DNA of 52,165 bases from Eubacteriales bacterium (GCA_030537195.1 JAUNOK010000019.1:1-52165), one strand, 5' to 3'. Numbered from the stretch's first letter, positions 25,135 through 34,557 are shown. Made by a program: numbers and translations. Notes: generated by a model from the sequence alone, not told the origin.

Positions 25135-26034
25135 TTAAATGTCTACCTCCCCTGTAAATACAGTCTTAGCAGGGCCTTCAAGATATACAGTATTCTCATC
25201 TTTATCCCATGTAATCTTTAAGTCACCACCAAGAAGATGAAGTGTTGCTGTTGTGTCGCACATTCCATTAAGAACAGTTGCAACAAGACTTGCACACGCA
25301 CCTGTACCACAGGCAAGTGTCTCGCCAGAACCTCTCTCCCACACACGCATATTAAGATTATTCTTATCTACAACCTGAATAAATTCTGTATTAATTCTCT
25401 CTGGAAATGCTTTATGATTTTCAAAGAAAGGTCCGATTTTTTCAATCTCAAATTTCTTAATATCAATGTCTTTATCAAGATAAACAATAGCATGAGGATT
25501 ACCCATTGAAACTCCTGTAACCTTGTACTCTTTATCTTCTACGACAATAGTTTCATCTACAACAGGTGTCTTAATAACCTGTCCTGCAATTGTCTCTATC
25601 TCACTGCCTTTATATTCTTTAAGTTCTTTCGTATCAACAGGAATCTGTGCTGCCTCAAGAATAGGTGCGCCCATATTGACTCTTGCTGTTTCAACCTTAC
25701 CGTCTGCGCCAAGCTTAAGCTCAAGTATCTTAACACCAGCAAGTGTATCAATTGTAACTGTTGTCTTATCTGTAAGCCCGTTATCATATACGAACTTTCC
25801 AACACATCTTATTCCATTGCCACACATCTGTCCCTGCGAACCATCTGCGTTGTACATCTCCATAAAGAAGTCCGCTTTATCAGACTTCTTAATAAGAATA
25901 AGTCCGTCTGAACCTATTCCAAAATGTCTGTCACTTAAATCAATTGCAACCTGTGACGGATTATCAATTACCGACTGTGTGCAGTCTACATATATGTAGT
26001 CGTTTCCTGCTCCATGCATTTTAGTAAACTTCAT
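25135..26034 (-). CDS. dapF: Diaminopimelate epimerase
   Basis: Converts LL- to meso-diaminopimelate for lysine and peptidoglycan synthesis. The two catalytic cysteines are Cys71 in MCGNGIR and Cys242 in ETLACGTGA, acting as acid and base. N-terminal [15 protein letters not shown] is diagnostic. The 299 residues are slightly longer than the usual 275-285. I chose the ATG at 26034 because AAGGAG precedes it; the 41 codons upstream overlap the ANTAR gene and are not conserved. Confidence 0.96.
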   Translation of the reverse strand: MKFTKMHGAGNDYIYVDCTQSVIDNPSQVAIDLSDRHFGIGSDGLILIKKSDKADFFMEMYNADGSQGQMCGNGIRCVGKFVYDNGLTDKTTVTIDTLAGVKILELKLGADGKVETARVNMGAPILEAAQIPVDTKELKEYKGSEIETIAGQVIKTPVVDETIVVEDKEYKVTGVSMGNPHAIVYLDKDIDIKKFEIEKIGPFFENHKAFPERINTEFIQVVDKNNLNMRVWERGSGETLACGTGACASLVATVLNGMCDTTATLHLLGGDLKITWDKDENTVYLEGPAKTVFTGEVDI

Positions 26035-26084
26035 ACTTAGTCTCCTTTTCCTTATATTATAAATGCAGTGATAAAACACATTTG

Positions 26085-26639
26085 TCATACATCCTGATAT
26101 ATTCCCATCACCATAGATGCTGACTCTACCATTGTATTGCCACTGTCCATGCTGCATTTCTGGATATATCTGAATGCTTCCTGCTCTGACATATTATTTC
26201 TCTCCATAAGCAGATGCTTTGCATCATCAATTATCTTCTGTTCTTCCGGGCTTCTCTTTCTTGGCTGTGACCTTAACTTTCTTCTTCGCCTTATCTGCGC
26301 CTGAAGCATCATCTCAATAGTTGATACAAGGTCATTAACCTTTATTGGCATTGCCGCACATACAATTCCATTGTCCTGACAATCTTCCCACAGATTCTGC
26401 GATGCAACTAACAGCATCTCGAAACTCTTCGGCTTATACTCATATAATTCAGTATATACCATATTATCTGACAGCTTGTAACCACATATAATTATACCAT
26501 CGGATAAAGTATCTGCCTGATTGATTGCCTGTGCTCCACTCGTACATGGTACAGCGACATCAAAGCCTCTGTGAATCAAAAGATTCCTGACTGCTTTAGC
26601 TTCCTCTAACTTAGGAAATGCTACAATCAATGTGGACAT
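26085..26639 (-). CDS. ANTAR-domain antiterminator with pseudo-receiver, glnA-linked
   Basis: A 184-residue two-domain protein. The C-terminal ANTAR domain (about residues 128-184) has the RNA-binding three-helix pattern [20 protein letters not shown]. The N-terminal receiver-like domain has Cys-Gly (52-53) where the phosphoacceptor Asp should be, and PIK instead of KP at the conserved Lys, so it is unlikely to be phosphorylated. ANTAR proteins next to glutamine synthetase genes (NitR type in clostridia) promote antitermination of nitrogen genes. It starts 44 bp after glnA and probably shares its message. Confidence 0.87.
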   Translation of the reverse strand: MSTLIVAFPKLEEAKAVRNLLIHRGFDVAVPCTSGAQAINQADTLSDGIIICGYKLSDNMVYTELYEYKPKSFEMLLVASQNLWEDCQDNGIVCAAMPIKVNDLVSTIEMMLQAQIRRRRKLRSQPRKRSPEEQKIIDDAKHLLMERNNMSEQEAFRYIQKCSMDSGNTMVESASMVMGIYQDV

Positions 26640-26683
26640 CCATTAACTCCTTTTCTACTTAATATACGCTTTACCATGTTTAA

Positions 26684-28018
26684 TCAATATTTGTAAAGAT
26701 ATTCATCAATCTCCCACTGTGAAACTCTTGTTGTGTAATTCTCCCATTCTTTCATCTTGGCTTCAACATACTTGGTTGTAATATGCTCACCAAGAACACC
26801 GCATAAGAATTCATCTGCAACAAGACAGTCAACTGCTTCCTTAAGGTCTGCAGGCATATTCTCGATTCCTGCTGCCCTTCTCTCACCAGGAGTCATCTCA
26901 TATATATTGCAGTCAACACTCTCAGGCACTTCAATCTTATTCTTAATACCGTCAAGTCCTGCTGCAAGGCAGAGTGCAAGGGCAAGATATGGATTAGCTG
27001 TTGGGTCTGGATTTCTCAACTCAACTCTTGTTCCATTACCTCTTGATGCCGGTATTCTTATAAGAGGACTTCTGTTCTTAGATGACCATGCGATGTATAC
27101 AGGTGCCTCATAGCCTGGTACAAGTCTCTTATATGAATTAACAAGAGGATTAGTTATTGCTGACATACCTTTGGCATGCTTCATGATACCCGCAATAAAA
27201 TGATATGCGTCATCTGACAAACCAAGCTTGCCATTCTCGTCTGCAAATATATTCTTGCCATCCTCAGTTGCAAGTGACATATTGATGTGCATTCCTGAAC
27301 CACTCATACCGAACTTTGGCTTTGGCATAAATGTAGCATAAAGTCCATGTCTCTTGGCAATTGTCTTAACTGTCATCTTAAATGTCTGAATATTATCTGC
27401 TGTCTTTAAAGCTTCATCGTACTTAAAATCAATCTCATGCTGTGCAGGCGCTACCTCATGGTGTGAAGCCTCAATCTCAAATCCCATGTCCTCAAGAGTA
27501 AGAACCATATCTCTTCTTATATTCTCTCCCAAATCATTAGGGCCAAGATCAAAATATCCTGCTTTCTCATGGCTTAATGTTGTAGGGAGTCCATTATCGT
27601 CTGTATGGAATAAGAAGAATTCACATTCAGGACCGACATCAAAACGGTATCCTAAATCATTCGCCTCTTTAATAGTTTTCTTAAGTATCCATCTTGGGTC
27701 ACCCTCGAAAGGCTTGCCATCTGGTGTATATACATCGCAGATAAGTCTCGCAACCTTTCCCTGCTGTGGTCTCCAAGGGAATATCTCAAATGTATCATAG
27801 TCAGGATACAGATACATATCTGACTCTTCAATTCTTACAAAGCCTTCTACAGAAGAACCGTCAAACATGCATTTGTTATCAAGTGCTTTCTCAAGCTGGC
27901 TTGAAGTAATTGCAATATTCTTAAGTGTTCCAAAAATATCAGTAAACTGAAGACGTATGAACTCAACATCCTCTTCTTCTACCATTCTGAATATATCGTC
28001 CTTAGTGTATCTGCTCAT
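26684..28018 (-). CDS. glnA: Glutamine synthetase, type I
   Basis: Makes glutamine from glutamate, ammonia and ATP in a dodecamer. Conserved segments: [10 protein letters not shown] (glutamate flap), [54 protein letters not shown] and the C-terminal [12 protein letters not shown]. The 444-residue GSI-alpha form lacks the 25-residue insertion and adenylylation Tyr loop of GSI-beta, so feedback and transcript control are expected. Arg62-type feedback residues sit in [15 protein letters not shown] precedes the ATG. I saw no terminator in its 120-base leader for the ANTAR partner to act on. Confidence 0.97.
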   Translation of the reverse strand: MSRYTKDDIFRMVEEEDVEFIRLQFTDIFGTLKNIAITSSQLEKALDNKCMFDGSSVEGFVRIEESDMYLYPDYDTFEIFPWRPQQGKVARLICDVYTPDGKPFEGDPRWILKKTIKEANDLGYRFDVGPECEFFLFHTDDNGLPTTLSHEKAGYFDLGPNDLGENIRRDMVLTLEDMGFEIEASHHEVAPAQHEIDFKYDEALKTADNIQTFKMTVKTIAKRHGLYATFMPKPKFGMSGSGMHINMSLATEDGKNIFADENGKLGLSDDAYHFIAGIMKHAKGMSAITNPLVNSYKRLVPGYEAPVYIAWSSKNRSPLIRIPASRGNGTRVELRNPDPTANPYLALALCLAAGLDGIKNKIEVPESVDCNIYEMTPGERRAAGIENMPADLKEAVDCLVADEFLCGVLGEHITTKYVEAKMKEWENYTTRVSQWEIDEYLYKY

Positions 28019-28121
28019 AAGAAACCTCCGTTATAATTATATATTTCTTATTGTGGCTTATTGCCAACTTTTATAAATATACTACATTTTAATCTCTTTG
28101 TGTAGAATACTAATATTTTTC

Positions 28122-28150
28122 TTGAATAATTTTGTTTCTTAATGTACCAT
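28122..28150 (+). promoter_or_regulatory. Candidate capA promoter
   Basis: TTGAAT (28122-28127), 17 bp, TACCAT (28145-28150). The -10 match is weak. Confidence 0.4.
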
Positions 28151-28207
28151 AGTTATGCATATTTCGTCTTTTTAAGACATATATTAATAATTTTAAGGGA
28201 GATAATT

Positions 28208-29500
28208 ATGACTAAGAAAACAAAACTTATTGCTATCATTGTAGCTGCTGTTCTTGTTGTTGCTATAGGAATTGCATGTATTGTCATCGGCAGTCACAAG
28301 AATAATGACACACCAACTGTTGCTGATAACACAGAAGAAACTACCGCTGAACCGGTAACTGAAGAAGAGACTACAACTAAAGAACCTACAGTTGAAGTCG
28401 ACCTTATGATGATTGGTGACATGCTTATGCATGAAGGAGTTGTTAAGAGTGGTCTTATGGATGACGGATCTTACAACTTCGACCATCTCTACACTAACAT
28501 AGCTAAAGATATCAGTTCAGCTGACATAAGAATCGTTAATCAGGAGACAATCCTTGGTGGTTCTGATTTTGCTTACACTGGTTATCCAACATTTAACTCA
28601 CCATGGGCACTTGGTGATGCAGAAGTTAAAGCAGGATTCAACATTATCCTTCATGCTACTAATCACACATTAGATAAGGGACTCAAGGGCGTTGAGAACT
28701 GTCTTTCATTCTGGAAGACTTACCATCCTGACACTCCTGTCCTCGGTATTAATGAAACTGAAGAAGACTATGAGAACATATATGTATATGAAAAAGAAGG
28801 ATTTAAGATAGCATTCCTTAATTACACATATGGAACTAATGGTATTCCTCTTCCGGATTCTAAGCCTTATATCGTTAACATGCTTGATAAGGACAAGATT
28901 ACAGCAGATGTGACTAAGGCCAAAGAGCTTGCCGATATGGTTATTGTGCTTCCTCATTGGGGTACTGAATATGTATACACTCCTGATTCTAACCAGAATT
29001 ACTGGACACAGCTTTTCTTAAGCCTCGGTGTTGATGTTGTTATAGGTACACATCCTCACGTTCTTGAACCTGTTGAAGTTGTATCTGATACTAAGGGACA
29101 CGAAATGCTTGTCTACTATTCACTTGGTAACTTCGTATCTAATCAGGATCAGAAGCCTCGTATGATTGGTGGTATGGCTAAGATGACACTTGTTAAGGAT
29201 TCAACAGGCTGCTACGTTAAGAATTACAATCTTACACCAGTTGTAACACAGAAGCTTTTCGGACAGAAAGCAATCACTACATATAAGTTAAGTGACTACA
29301 CAGATTCACTCGCATCAGGCAACGCAATCCGCAATGATTCCGGCTGCTCTGATTTCAGCCTTTCATACTGCCAGACTCTTGTTAAGCAGATTCTTGGCGA
29401 TGATTATGATGAAAGTACAAGTGAATTAAATGTTTCACTTCATCCTGACGGTCTTGTGAAAGACGCAGCAGCAACAGAAAGCAGTTCTTCTGCTAACTAA
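28208..29500 (+). CDS. CapA-family metallophosphatase-like surface protein
   Basis: A 430-residue protein with an N-terminal anchor (about residues 8-28), a Thr/Glu-rich linker (about 35-65), then a PGA_cap domain: MMIGDMLMHEGV, NQETILGG, HATNHTLDKG, LPHWGTEYVYTP and GTHPHVLEPVE, the metal-binding set of this calcineurin-like family. CapA of Bacillus aids poly-gamma-glutamate export, but most stand-alone homologues have no proven role. AAGGGAG precedes the ATG at 28208; 22 upstream codons lack a ribosome site. It is followed by a cell-wall deacetylase, so a surface role is likely. Confidence 0.87.
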   Translation: MTKKTKLIAIIVAAVLVVAIGIACIVIGSHKNNDTPTVADNTEETTAEPVTEEETTTKEPTVEVDLMMIGDMLMHEGVVKSGLMDDGSYNFDHLYTNIAKDISSADIRIVNQETILGGSDFAYTGYPTFNSPWALGDAEVKAGFNIILHATNHTLDKGLKGVENCLSFWKTYHPDTPVLGINETEEDYENIYVYEKEGFKIAFLNYTYGTNGIPLPDSKPYIVNMLDKDKITADVTKAKELADMVIVLPHWGTEYVYTPDSNQNYWTQLFLSLGVDVVIGTHPHVLEPVEVVSDTKGHEMLVYYSLGNFVSNQDQKPRMIGGMAKMTLVKDSTGCYVKNYNLTPVVTQKLFGQKAITTYKLSDYTDSLASGNAIRNDSGCSDFSLSYCQTLVKQILGDDYDESTSELNVSLHPDGLVKDAAATESSSSAN

Positions 29501-29570
29501 CTTAAAAAAGCTGTAATTTTTCAAAATGTAAAGAGATATATTGATACTAAGTATTATCCGAGGTATCAGT

Positions 29571-30557
29571 ATGTCTCTTTTTTCTAATAAGAAAATGCGC
29601 ATTATATTCATATACTGTGGCATAATTATTCTTCTAATCTGCGGTGTAATAGCCGCAAGACATAAAAAGTCCTCTGCACAAGAGAGCTCTGCAAACACTT
29701 CCACAAGCACTGATGAATTGTCTGGATTACCAGATAATTCAGGCATCTCAGATAAATCAAACACTCAGAACAATTCCAACCTGTCTCAGTCCTCCTCTGA
29801 TTCTGACAGAAAGCCTCCCTTCGATTCTTCCAATCAAGGAAACGGAATCGGCGGTGGTGCAATTATGGGCAATTGCAGTATAGGCAGCCGCAAACTTCCT
29901 ATATACTGCGTTGACCTTAGTAAAAAGGCTAATCTTGATACCTCAAAGAAATATGTTTCCATATCATTTGATGCTGCATGGGGCGATGAAGACACCATAA
30001 AAATTCTTGATATCCTTGATAAATATAATGTTAAAACCACATTTTTCATGACCGGGGGATGGGTCGACAGCTATCCTGACAAGGTTCTGGAAATCTATAA
30101 CCGCGGTCACGACCTCGGTAATCACAGCCAGAACCATAAAGAAATGAGCAAACTTTCTGTTAGCGAGCAAAAAGAAGAAATCATGTCTGTTGCCAATAAA
30201 ATAAAAGAAATCACCGGATATACGAGCTTTCTATTCCGCCCGCCATACGGTGATTACAATTCAACACTTATTGATACAGTCTATGGCTGTAACTTCTATC
30301 CTATAGAATGGGATGTAGATTCCCTTGACTGGAAGGACTACGGAACCGACAACATAATTAAAACCGTGACAACACATAAAGCCCTTAAGAACGGTTCCAT
30401 AATTCTTATGCACAACGGTGCCAAATACACTGCTGAAGCCCTTGAATCCGTAATAACCGGACTACAGTCACAAGGTTACGAAATAGTGCCTATATCACAG
30501 CTTATTAATACGGAGAATTTCCATATGGACGGAACCGGGCTGCAGATTCCTGACTGA
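29571..30557 (+). CDS. Membrane-anchored polysaccharide deacetylase (NodB domain, PdaB-like)
   Basis: A 328-residue protein with an N-terminal membrane segment (about residues 9-29), an Asn/Ser-rich spacer, and a carbohydrate esterase 4 domain. Motif 1 is SFDAAWGDED (Ala in place of the second Asp of FDDG), motif 2 GNHSQNH (zinc His pair), motif 3 FRPPYGDYN, and motif 5 ILMHNG. The FDAAWG form is typical of sporulation-type deacetylases such as PdaB, which act on peptidoglycan. GAGG lies seven bases before the ATG at 29571. It is 70 bp downstream of capA. Confidence 0.87.
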   Translation: MSLFSNKKMRIIFIYCGIIILLICGVIAARHKKSSAQESSANTSTSTDELSGLPDNSGISDKSNTQNNSNLSQSSSDSDRKPPFDSSNQGNGIGGGAIMGNCSIGSRKLPIYCVDLSKKANLDTSKKYVSISFDAAWGDEDTIKILDILDKYNVKTTFFMTGGWVDSYPDKVLEIYNRGHDLGNHSQNHKEMSKLSVSEQKEEIMSVANKIKEITGYTSFLFRPPYGDYNSTLIDTVYGCNFYPIEWDVDSLDWKDYGTDNIIKTVTTHKALKNGSIILMHNGAKYTAEALESVITGLQSQGYEIVPISQLINTENFHMDGTGLQIPD

Positions 30558-30571
30558 ATAATATTCATATA

Positions 30572-30605
30572 CATAAGGTGCTTTGTATAAACTTAGCACC
30601 TTATG
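30572..30605. terminator. Terminator between NodB gene and toxin-antitoxin pair
   Basis: CATAAGGTGCT (30572-30582) pairs perfectly with AGCACCTTATG (30595-30605). The T tail is short. It overlaps the antitoxin stop codon and may serve both convergent transcripts. Confidence 0.6.
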
Positions 30606-30831
30606 CAACTTTATTATTGTAATCAGTCACATATACTTCGCTTGCAATCGCTCTTGCTTTTTCCACAATCTTTTCCAAGCGGGTCATAACCTCATCTGAA
30701 AAATACTTTTCTCCACATTCCTCACATTCTTCACAAGGAACATTCTTAATTATAATTACACAATTATCAAAAGTAACAACATGTGTTGTAACCGATGGTT
30801 TTGTTGTTTTACATTTACAATAAAAACACAT
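30601..30831 (-). CDS. YgiT-type zinc-finger antitoxin (MqsA N-terminal like)
   Basis: A 76-residue protein with CxxC at residues 2-5 and C-E-E-C-E-E-C-GEKYF from residue 33, the zinc-binding fold of the MqsA/YgiT N-terminal domain. The short C-terminal helix region (RLEKIVEKARA) lacks the HTH of full MqsA, as in many small YgiT antitoxins paired with DUF4258 toxins. It starts one base after the DUF4258 gene stop. It would bind and neutralise that protein. Confidence 0.85.
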   Translation of the reverse strand: MCFYCKCKTTKPSVTTHVVTFDNCVIIIKNVPCEECEECGEKYFSDEVMTRLEKIVEKARAIASEVYVTDYNNKVA

Positions 30832-30832
30832 A

Positions 30833-31144
30833 CTATTGCTCCTTTCTTGTCTTTAAATCTGCTTCAAACTTATCCGTATTAGGGTAATATGCTGTTACTA
30901 TATACACATTATCTCCATCATAACCTAATATAACATGTATAACCCTGTTTCTTAGTGTATATCCAAATATCAGACAGCTTGGATAAGGATAATCATTAAT
31001 ATAATCCTCAATAATTTCCCCATTCATTATACAATTGAGAACATCTGTCCTCTTGATATCTCTCTCAGCCATTCTTGCTGCAACATGCACTGACCACTTT
31101 ATCTTCCTTAATGTACACGCTTCTCTTATCTTTTCTATATCCAT
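30833..31144 (-). CDS. DUF4258 protein, probable toxin of a type II pair
   Basis: A 103-residue protein matching the DUF4258 pattern: IKWSVHVAARMAERDIKRTDVLNCIMNGEIIEDY, then YPSCLIFGYTLRNRVIHVILGYDGDNVYIVTAYYP. The H-x3-R-M-x-ER and late TAYYP segments are shared with RelE/BrnT-like ribonuclease folds. It stands before the YgiT gene, the usual toxin-first order for this pair. No toxicity data can be inferred. Its own promoter is clear. Confidence 0.82.
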   Translation of the reverse strand: MDIEKIREACTLRKIKWSVHVAARMAERDIKRTDVLNCIMNGEIIEDYINDYPYPSCLIFGYTLRNRVIHVILGYDGDNVYIVTAYYPNTDKFEADLKTRKEQ

Positions 31145-31164
31145 ATATACCCTCTCTTTATCAT

Positions 31165-31193
31165 ATTATAATCGTTTTGATTTAATTATACAA
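31165..31193 (-). promoter_or_regulatory. Promoter of the DUF4258/YgiT operon
   Basis: Minus-strand TTGTAT (31188-31193), 17 bp, TATAAT (31165-31170). Confidence 0.65.
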
Positions 31194-31310
31194 CTCGCAC
31201 TTGTATTTTTATATTAAATATAATATATCATATATAATAATTATTGTAAAGAAATAAATCATTTCAATTATTTATTATATCTTGTATATAAATTAATTAT
31301 GCATATTTAC

Positions 31311-31339
31311 TTGTAAATAGCTCGTTGTCGCATTATAAT
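31311..31339 (+). promoter_or_regulatory. Promoter of the dehydrogenase operon
   Basis: TTGTAA (31311-31316), 17 bp, TATAAT (31334-31339), about 35 bases before the first start codon. Confidence 0.65.
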
Positions 31340-31378
31340 TTGGTAGTCAAAATATTTTAGGTTCAAAAGAGGTGTACT

Positions 31379-32593
31379 ATGAACATTTTTAAGAAAATAT
31401 ACTGCAGAAGTTTTCAGACTGTATTCAAGATTGCACTGCCATTTCTTCCTTACAGAAAGCCTAAGATTATAGGTGCGTTGTCTGATATTCCATCTGTACT
31501 TAACAAAAAGAAGAAAGTATGTCCTGTGATTATTACTGACCCGGGAATCGCAAAGCTCGGCATCCTTTCAATGCTTACTGATGTATTCGACAATGCCGGA
31601 ATTGAATACCATGTTTACGATAAGACTGTGGCTAATCCTACCACTGATACTGTGGAGGAAGCACTTGCCATATATAAAGATAACCAATGTGACTGCATAA
31701 TCGGCTTTGGCGGCGGTTCGAGCATGGACTGCGCCAAAGCAGTTGGTGTAAGAGTTGCAAGACCTAAGACTCATCTGTCTAAGCTCGGTGGAATACTTAA
31801 GGTTCACGCAAAGCTTCCTCTGCTGATTGCAATTCCTACGACAGCAGGAACTGGCAGCGAAACCACTCTTGCCGCTGTAATTGTAGACGCCGAAACCCGT
31901 CACAAATACGCTATCAACGATTTCCCACTTATTCCAAGATATGCGGTTCTTGACCCGAAGGTAACGCTTACACTTCCTGCTTCAATTACTGCAACAACAG
32001 GAATGGACGCGCTTACACATGCTGTAGAAGCCTACATCGGAAACTCAACAACGCCTGGCACAAGAAAAGATGCGCTTATGGCAACTGAGCTTATATTCAA
32101 CAATCTTGACGCAGCGTATACTAATGGCTCTGATGCCACAGCAAGAAAAAATATGCTTAAAGCCGCTTATTATGCCGGCTGCGCCTTCACTAAATCATAT
32201 GTCGGATATGTACATGCAGTTGCACATTCACTTGGCGGCGAATACAATGTTCCTCACGGACTTGCAAATGCAGTAATTCTCCCAATGGTTCTTGAAAGCT
32301 ATGGAGAATCAGTCTATAAGAAGCTTCATGACCTTGCGATTGCTGCCAGTGTTGCAGATAAGGATATGTCAGATGAGACTGCTGCCAAAGCATTTATACA
32401 GGCAGTTAAAGATATGAAAGCAAGATTTAACATTGGCGATACTATTCCAGAGATTAAAGAGGAGGACATCCCTAAACTTGCCAGATATGCTGACAAAGAG
32501 GCTAATCCTCTCTACCCTGTCCCGGTTCTTATGGACGCCAAGACACTTGAACAGTTCTACTATAAACTTATGAGCAATAAAAATGAGGTGTAA
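31379..32593 (+). CDS. Iron-containing alcohol dehydrogenase
   Basis: A 404-residue group III dehydrogenase with a Rossmann half (GFGGGSSMDCAKAVG), the substrate loop IPTTAGTGSET, and a metal site in GMDALTHAVEAYIG and HAVAHSLGGEYNVPHGLAN, where His and Asp ligands bind Fe(II) or Zn. It interconverts alcohols and aldehydes with NAD(P)H in the cytosol. An N-terminal extension of about 20 basic residues precedes the core. AGAGGTG precedes the ATG. The next gene, an aldehyde dehydrogenase, starts one base after its stop, so the pair may process one substrate in sequence. Confidence 0.92.
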   Translation: MNIFKKIYCRSFQTVFKIALPFLPYRKPKIIGALSDIPSVLNKKKKVCPVIITDPGIAKLGILSMLTDVFDNAGIEYHVYDKTVANPTTDTVEEALAIYKDNQCDCIIGFGGGSSMDCAKAVGVRVARPKTHLSKLGGILKVHAKLPLLIAIPTTAGTGSETTLAAVIVDAETRHKYAINDFPLIPRYAVLDPKVTLTLPASITATTGMDALTHAVEAYIGNSTTPGTRKDALMATELIFNNLDAAYTNGSDATARKNMLKAAYYAGCAFTKSYVGYVHAVAHSLGGEYNVPHGLANAVILPMVLESYGESVYKKLHDLAIAASVADKDMSDETAAKAFIQAVKDMKARFNIGDTIPEIKEEDIPKLARYADKEANPLYPVPVLMDAKTLEQFYYKLMSNKNEV

Positions 32594-32594
32594 T

Positions 32595-33974
32595 ATGGAA
32601 GCTGCAGAAATCAATAAATTTGTCCAGTCACAAAGACATTTCTTCCTGACCGGAACTACACTTAATGTAAATGTGAGAATTGACGCCTTAAAGAAACTTT
32701 ATTCGGCAATTAAGAAACATGAAAATGCAATATATGACGCACTCTGCAAAGACCTCGGAAAGAGCCAGTTTGAAAGCTACATGTGCGAAGTCGGACTTAC
32801 TCTAAGCGAAATATCATATATGTTAAAGCACATAAAAACTTTCAGCAGGGAGAAAAATGTACCAACACCTCTCGCACAATTTCATTCCAGAAGCTTTAAG
32901 AAGCCATCACCACGAGGCGTTGTTCTTATAATGAGTCCGTGGAATTATCCATTTCTCCTTACTATGGAACCTCTAGTTGATGCGATTGCTGCTGGAAATA
33001 CTGCAATTCTTAAGCCAAGTGCATACTCACCTAATGTCAGTGAAGTTATGTGCAATATTATTAGAGAGGTATTTGATTCAACTTATGTATCCGTTGTAAC
33101 TGGTGGAAGGGCTGAGAATACATGCCTGCTTAATGAACATTTTGATTACATATTCTTTACCGGAAGTCAGGCTGTCGGTAAAGAAGTCATGCGTAAAGCC
33201 GCTGAATACTTAACTCCTGTAACACTTGAGCTTGGCGGAAAAAGCCCTTGTATAGTAACAGAATCTGCAGACTTAAAGCTTGCCGCAAGAAGAATAGTGT
33301 TCGGCAAATTCTTAAACTGCGGTCAGACATGCGTTGCACCTGATTACATATATGTTCAGGACAGCGTCAAAGACCAGCTTGTGAAAGAACTTATCCACGA
33401 AACCAAGCGTCAGTTTACAGATTCTCCACTTAACAGCAACGATTACGGTAAAATTGTTAATGAGAAACATTTTAACAGAATCTCAGGACTTATTAATAAG
33501 AGCAAAGTTGTTCTCGGAGGTGCATCAGATGCCGATTCCCTGCGGATTGAACCGACAATAATGGATAACGTCACATTTGATGATGCTGTCATGCAGGAAG
33601 AAATCTTCGGACCACTTATGCCAATACTGACCTTCCACTCTATCGAGGAGGCGGTAAACACTGTAAATGCACACATGCATCCGCTTGCTCTGTACATATT
33701 CACTAAGAATAAGAAAGAAGCCCGCTATGTAACATCAAGATGTAATTACGGCGGTGGCTGTATCAACGATACAATTATTCACCTTGCAACTTCTGCAATG
33801 GGCTTTGGTGGATTCGGGGAAAGCGGCATGGGTTCTTATCACGGAAAAGCTGGATTTGACACATTTTCACACTACAAGAGTATCGTAGATAAGAAATGCT
33901 GGCTCGACCTGCCTATGCGCTACCAGCCTTATACGAAATTGAACGATAAACTGATTCATATGTTTTTAAAATAG
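32595..33974 (+). CDS. NAD(P)-dependent aldehyde dehydrogenase (class 3-like)
   Basis: A 459-residue aldehyde dehydrogenase. Key segments: MSPWNYPFLLTMEPL (cofactor-binding), FFTGSQAVGK, ELGGKSPCIV (general base Glu), and LNCGQTCVAPDYI (catalytic Cys). The length and lack of a C-terminal helix extension place it near the class 3/fatty aldehyde group. It oxidises aldehydes to acids in the cytosol. The ATG at 32595 has GAGGTG inside the end of the upstream gene. It ends at a shared bidirectional terminator. Confidence 0.92.
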   Translation: MEAAEINKFVQSQRHFFLTGTTLNVNVRIDALKKLYSAIKKHENAIYDALCKDLGKSQFESYMCEVGLTLSEISYMLKHIKTFSREKNVPTPLAQFHSRSFKKPSPRGVVLIMSPWNYPFLLTMEPLVDAIAAGNTAILKPSAYSPNVSEVMCNIIREVFDSTYVSVVTGGRAENTCLLNEHFDYIFFTGSQAVGKEVMRKAAEYLTPVTLELGGKSPCIVTESADLKLAARRIVFGKFLNCGQTCVAPDYIYVQDSVKDQLVKELIHETKRQFTDSPLNSNDYGKIVNEKHFNRISGLINKSKVVLGGASDADSLRIEPTIMDNVTFDDAVMQEEIFGPLMPILTFHSIEEAVNTVNAHMHPLALYIFTKNKKEARYVTSRCNYGGGCINDTIIHLATSAMGFGGFGESGMGSYHGKAGFDTFSHYKSIVDKKCWLDLPMRYQPYTKLNDKLIHMFLK

Positions 33975-33990
33975 AATTACTGTAATACTA

Positions 33991-34025
33991 AAAAAGCTGA
34001 TACACAATTGTGCATCAGCTTTTTA
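33991..34025. terminator. Bidirectional terminator
   Basis: AAAAAGCTGATACACAA/TTGTGCATCAGCTTTTT. It ends the dehydrogenase operon on the plus strand and the tRNA-Leu on the minus strand. Confidence 0.9.
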
Positions 34026-34028
34026 TTA

Positions 34029-34110
34029 TGCGGATAACAGGAGTTGAACCTGCACGTCTGTTGACACTAGAACCTAAATCTAGCGCGTCTGCCAATTCCG
34101 CCATATCCGC
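34029..34110 (-). tRNA. tRNA-Leu (anticodon TAG)
   Basis: Full cloverleaf on the minus strand: acceptor GCGGATA/TATCCGC, a long variable arm, and anticodon loop TTTAGGT. No CCA is encoded. A lone gene with its own promoter and terminator. Confidence 0.93.
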
Positions 34111-34121
34111 GAACATGTGCT

Positions 34122-34150
34122 ATATTATCATATTCATGAGATGTCGTCAA
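34122..34150 (-). promoter_or_regulatory. tRNA-Leu promoter
   Basis: Minus-strand TTGACG (34145-34150), 17 bp, TAATAT (34122-34127), about 10 bases before the tRNA 5' end. Confidence 0.65.
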
Positions 34151-34336
34151 CCTTGAATTTACTGGTGAAACGGATTATTCGATGTGCTAATTTTTATTTT
34201 TTGCGACAAAATATTATATTAGTTTATTCTTCGTATTTAATCTTTTTCAATATTGGTGTATACATTTATACCAGGGTGTTATTTAAATTTTACTTTAATA
34301 GTTTATACTTTATCCCAGATTATTATAATCTAAATC

Positions 34337-34420
34337 TAGTGTATTTATCTCTATAATCCGACAAACTTCATAGAAAATACACGGTATGGGATTACCTATT
34401 TACTAGGTAATCCCTTTTTT
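34337..34420 (+). ncRNA. Candidate small RNA with strong terminator
   Basis: The plus strand has TATAAT at 34325-34330 with a modest TTTATA 16 bp upstream. A predicted RNA of about 85 bases follows: a stem GTGTATTT (34340-34347)/AAATACAC (34376-34383), then the terminator at 34388-34420. No open frame or other plus-strand gene explains this terminator. It ends five bases before the stop of the frame-shifted end of the opposing lipoprotein gene. Confidence 0.45.
34388..34420 (+). terminator. Orphan intrinsic terminator
   Basis: GGGATTACCT/AGGTAATCCC around seven bases, then TTTTTT. On the minus strand it has no T run, so it reads rightward, though there is no annotated gene before it. Confidence 0.85.
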
Positions 34421-34425
34421 ATTAA

Positions 34426-34557
34426 TTAGTTACTTTGTGTCTCTCCACAAGTTTTACATATATACCCCACTAATACTCTCTCATCATATGCTTCTGAAAC
34501 GGTTACAGTTCTTGTCTCATAATGTCCTTCTTCATCATGATGTATATAGTCTGTAAT
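34426..34557 (-). other. Out-of-frame 3' end of the lipoprotein gene (-1 frame)
   Basis: After the A7 run at 34557-34563 the -1 frame continues for 43 codons and encodes ITDYIHHDEEGHYETRTVTV and then GYICKTCGETQ, a second CxxC zinc-ribbon half that fits the domain begun upstream. A -1 shift would give a 322-residue protein. Confidence 0.75.

Noticed and set aside
28019-28140. ANTAR dual-hexaloop target in the glnA leader
   Set aside because: CTACA/TGTAG and GGC/GCC hairpins exist, but neither has the A-x3-G-x hexaloop nor a following terminator.
34117-34356. 79-codon plus frame
   Set aside because: No ribosome site, very A/T-rich composition, and it overlaps the tRNA-Leu promoter.
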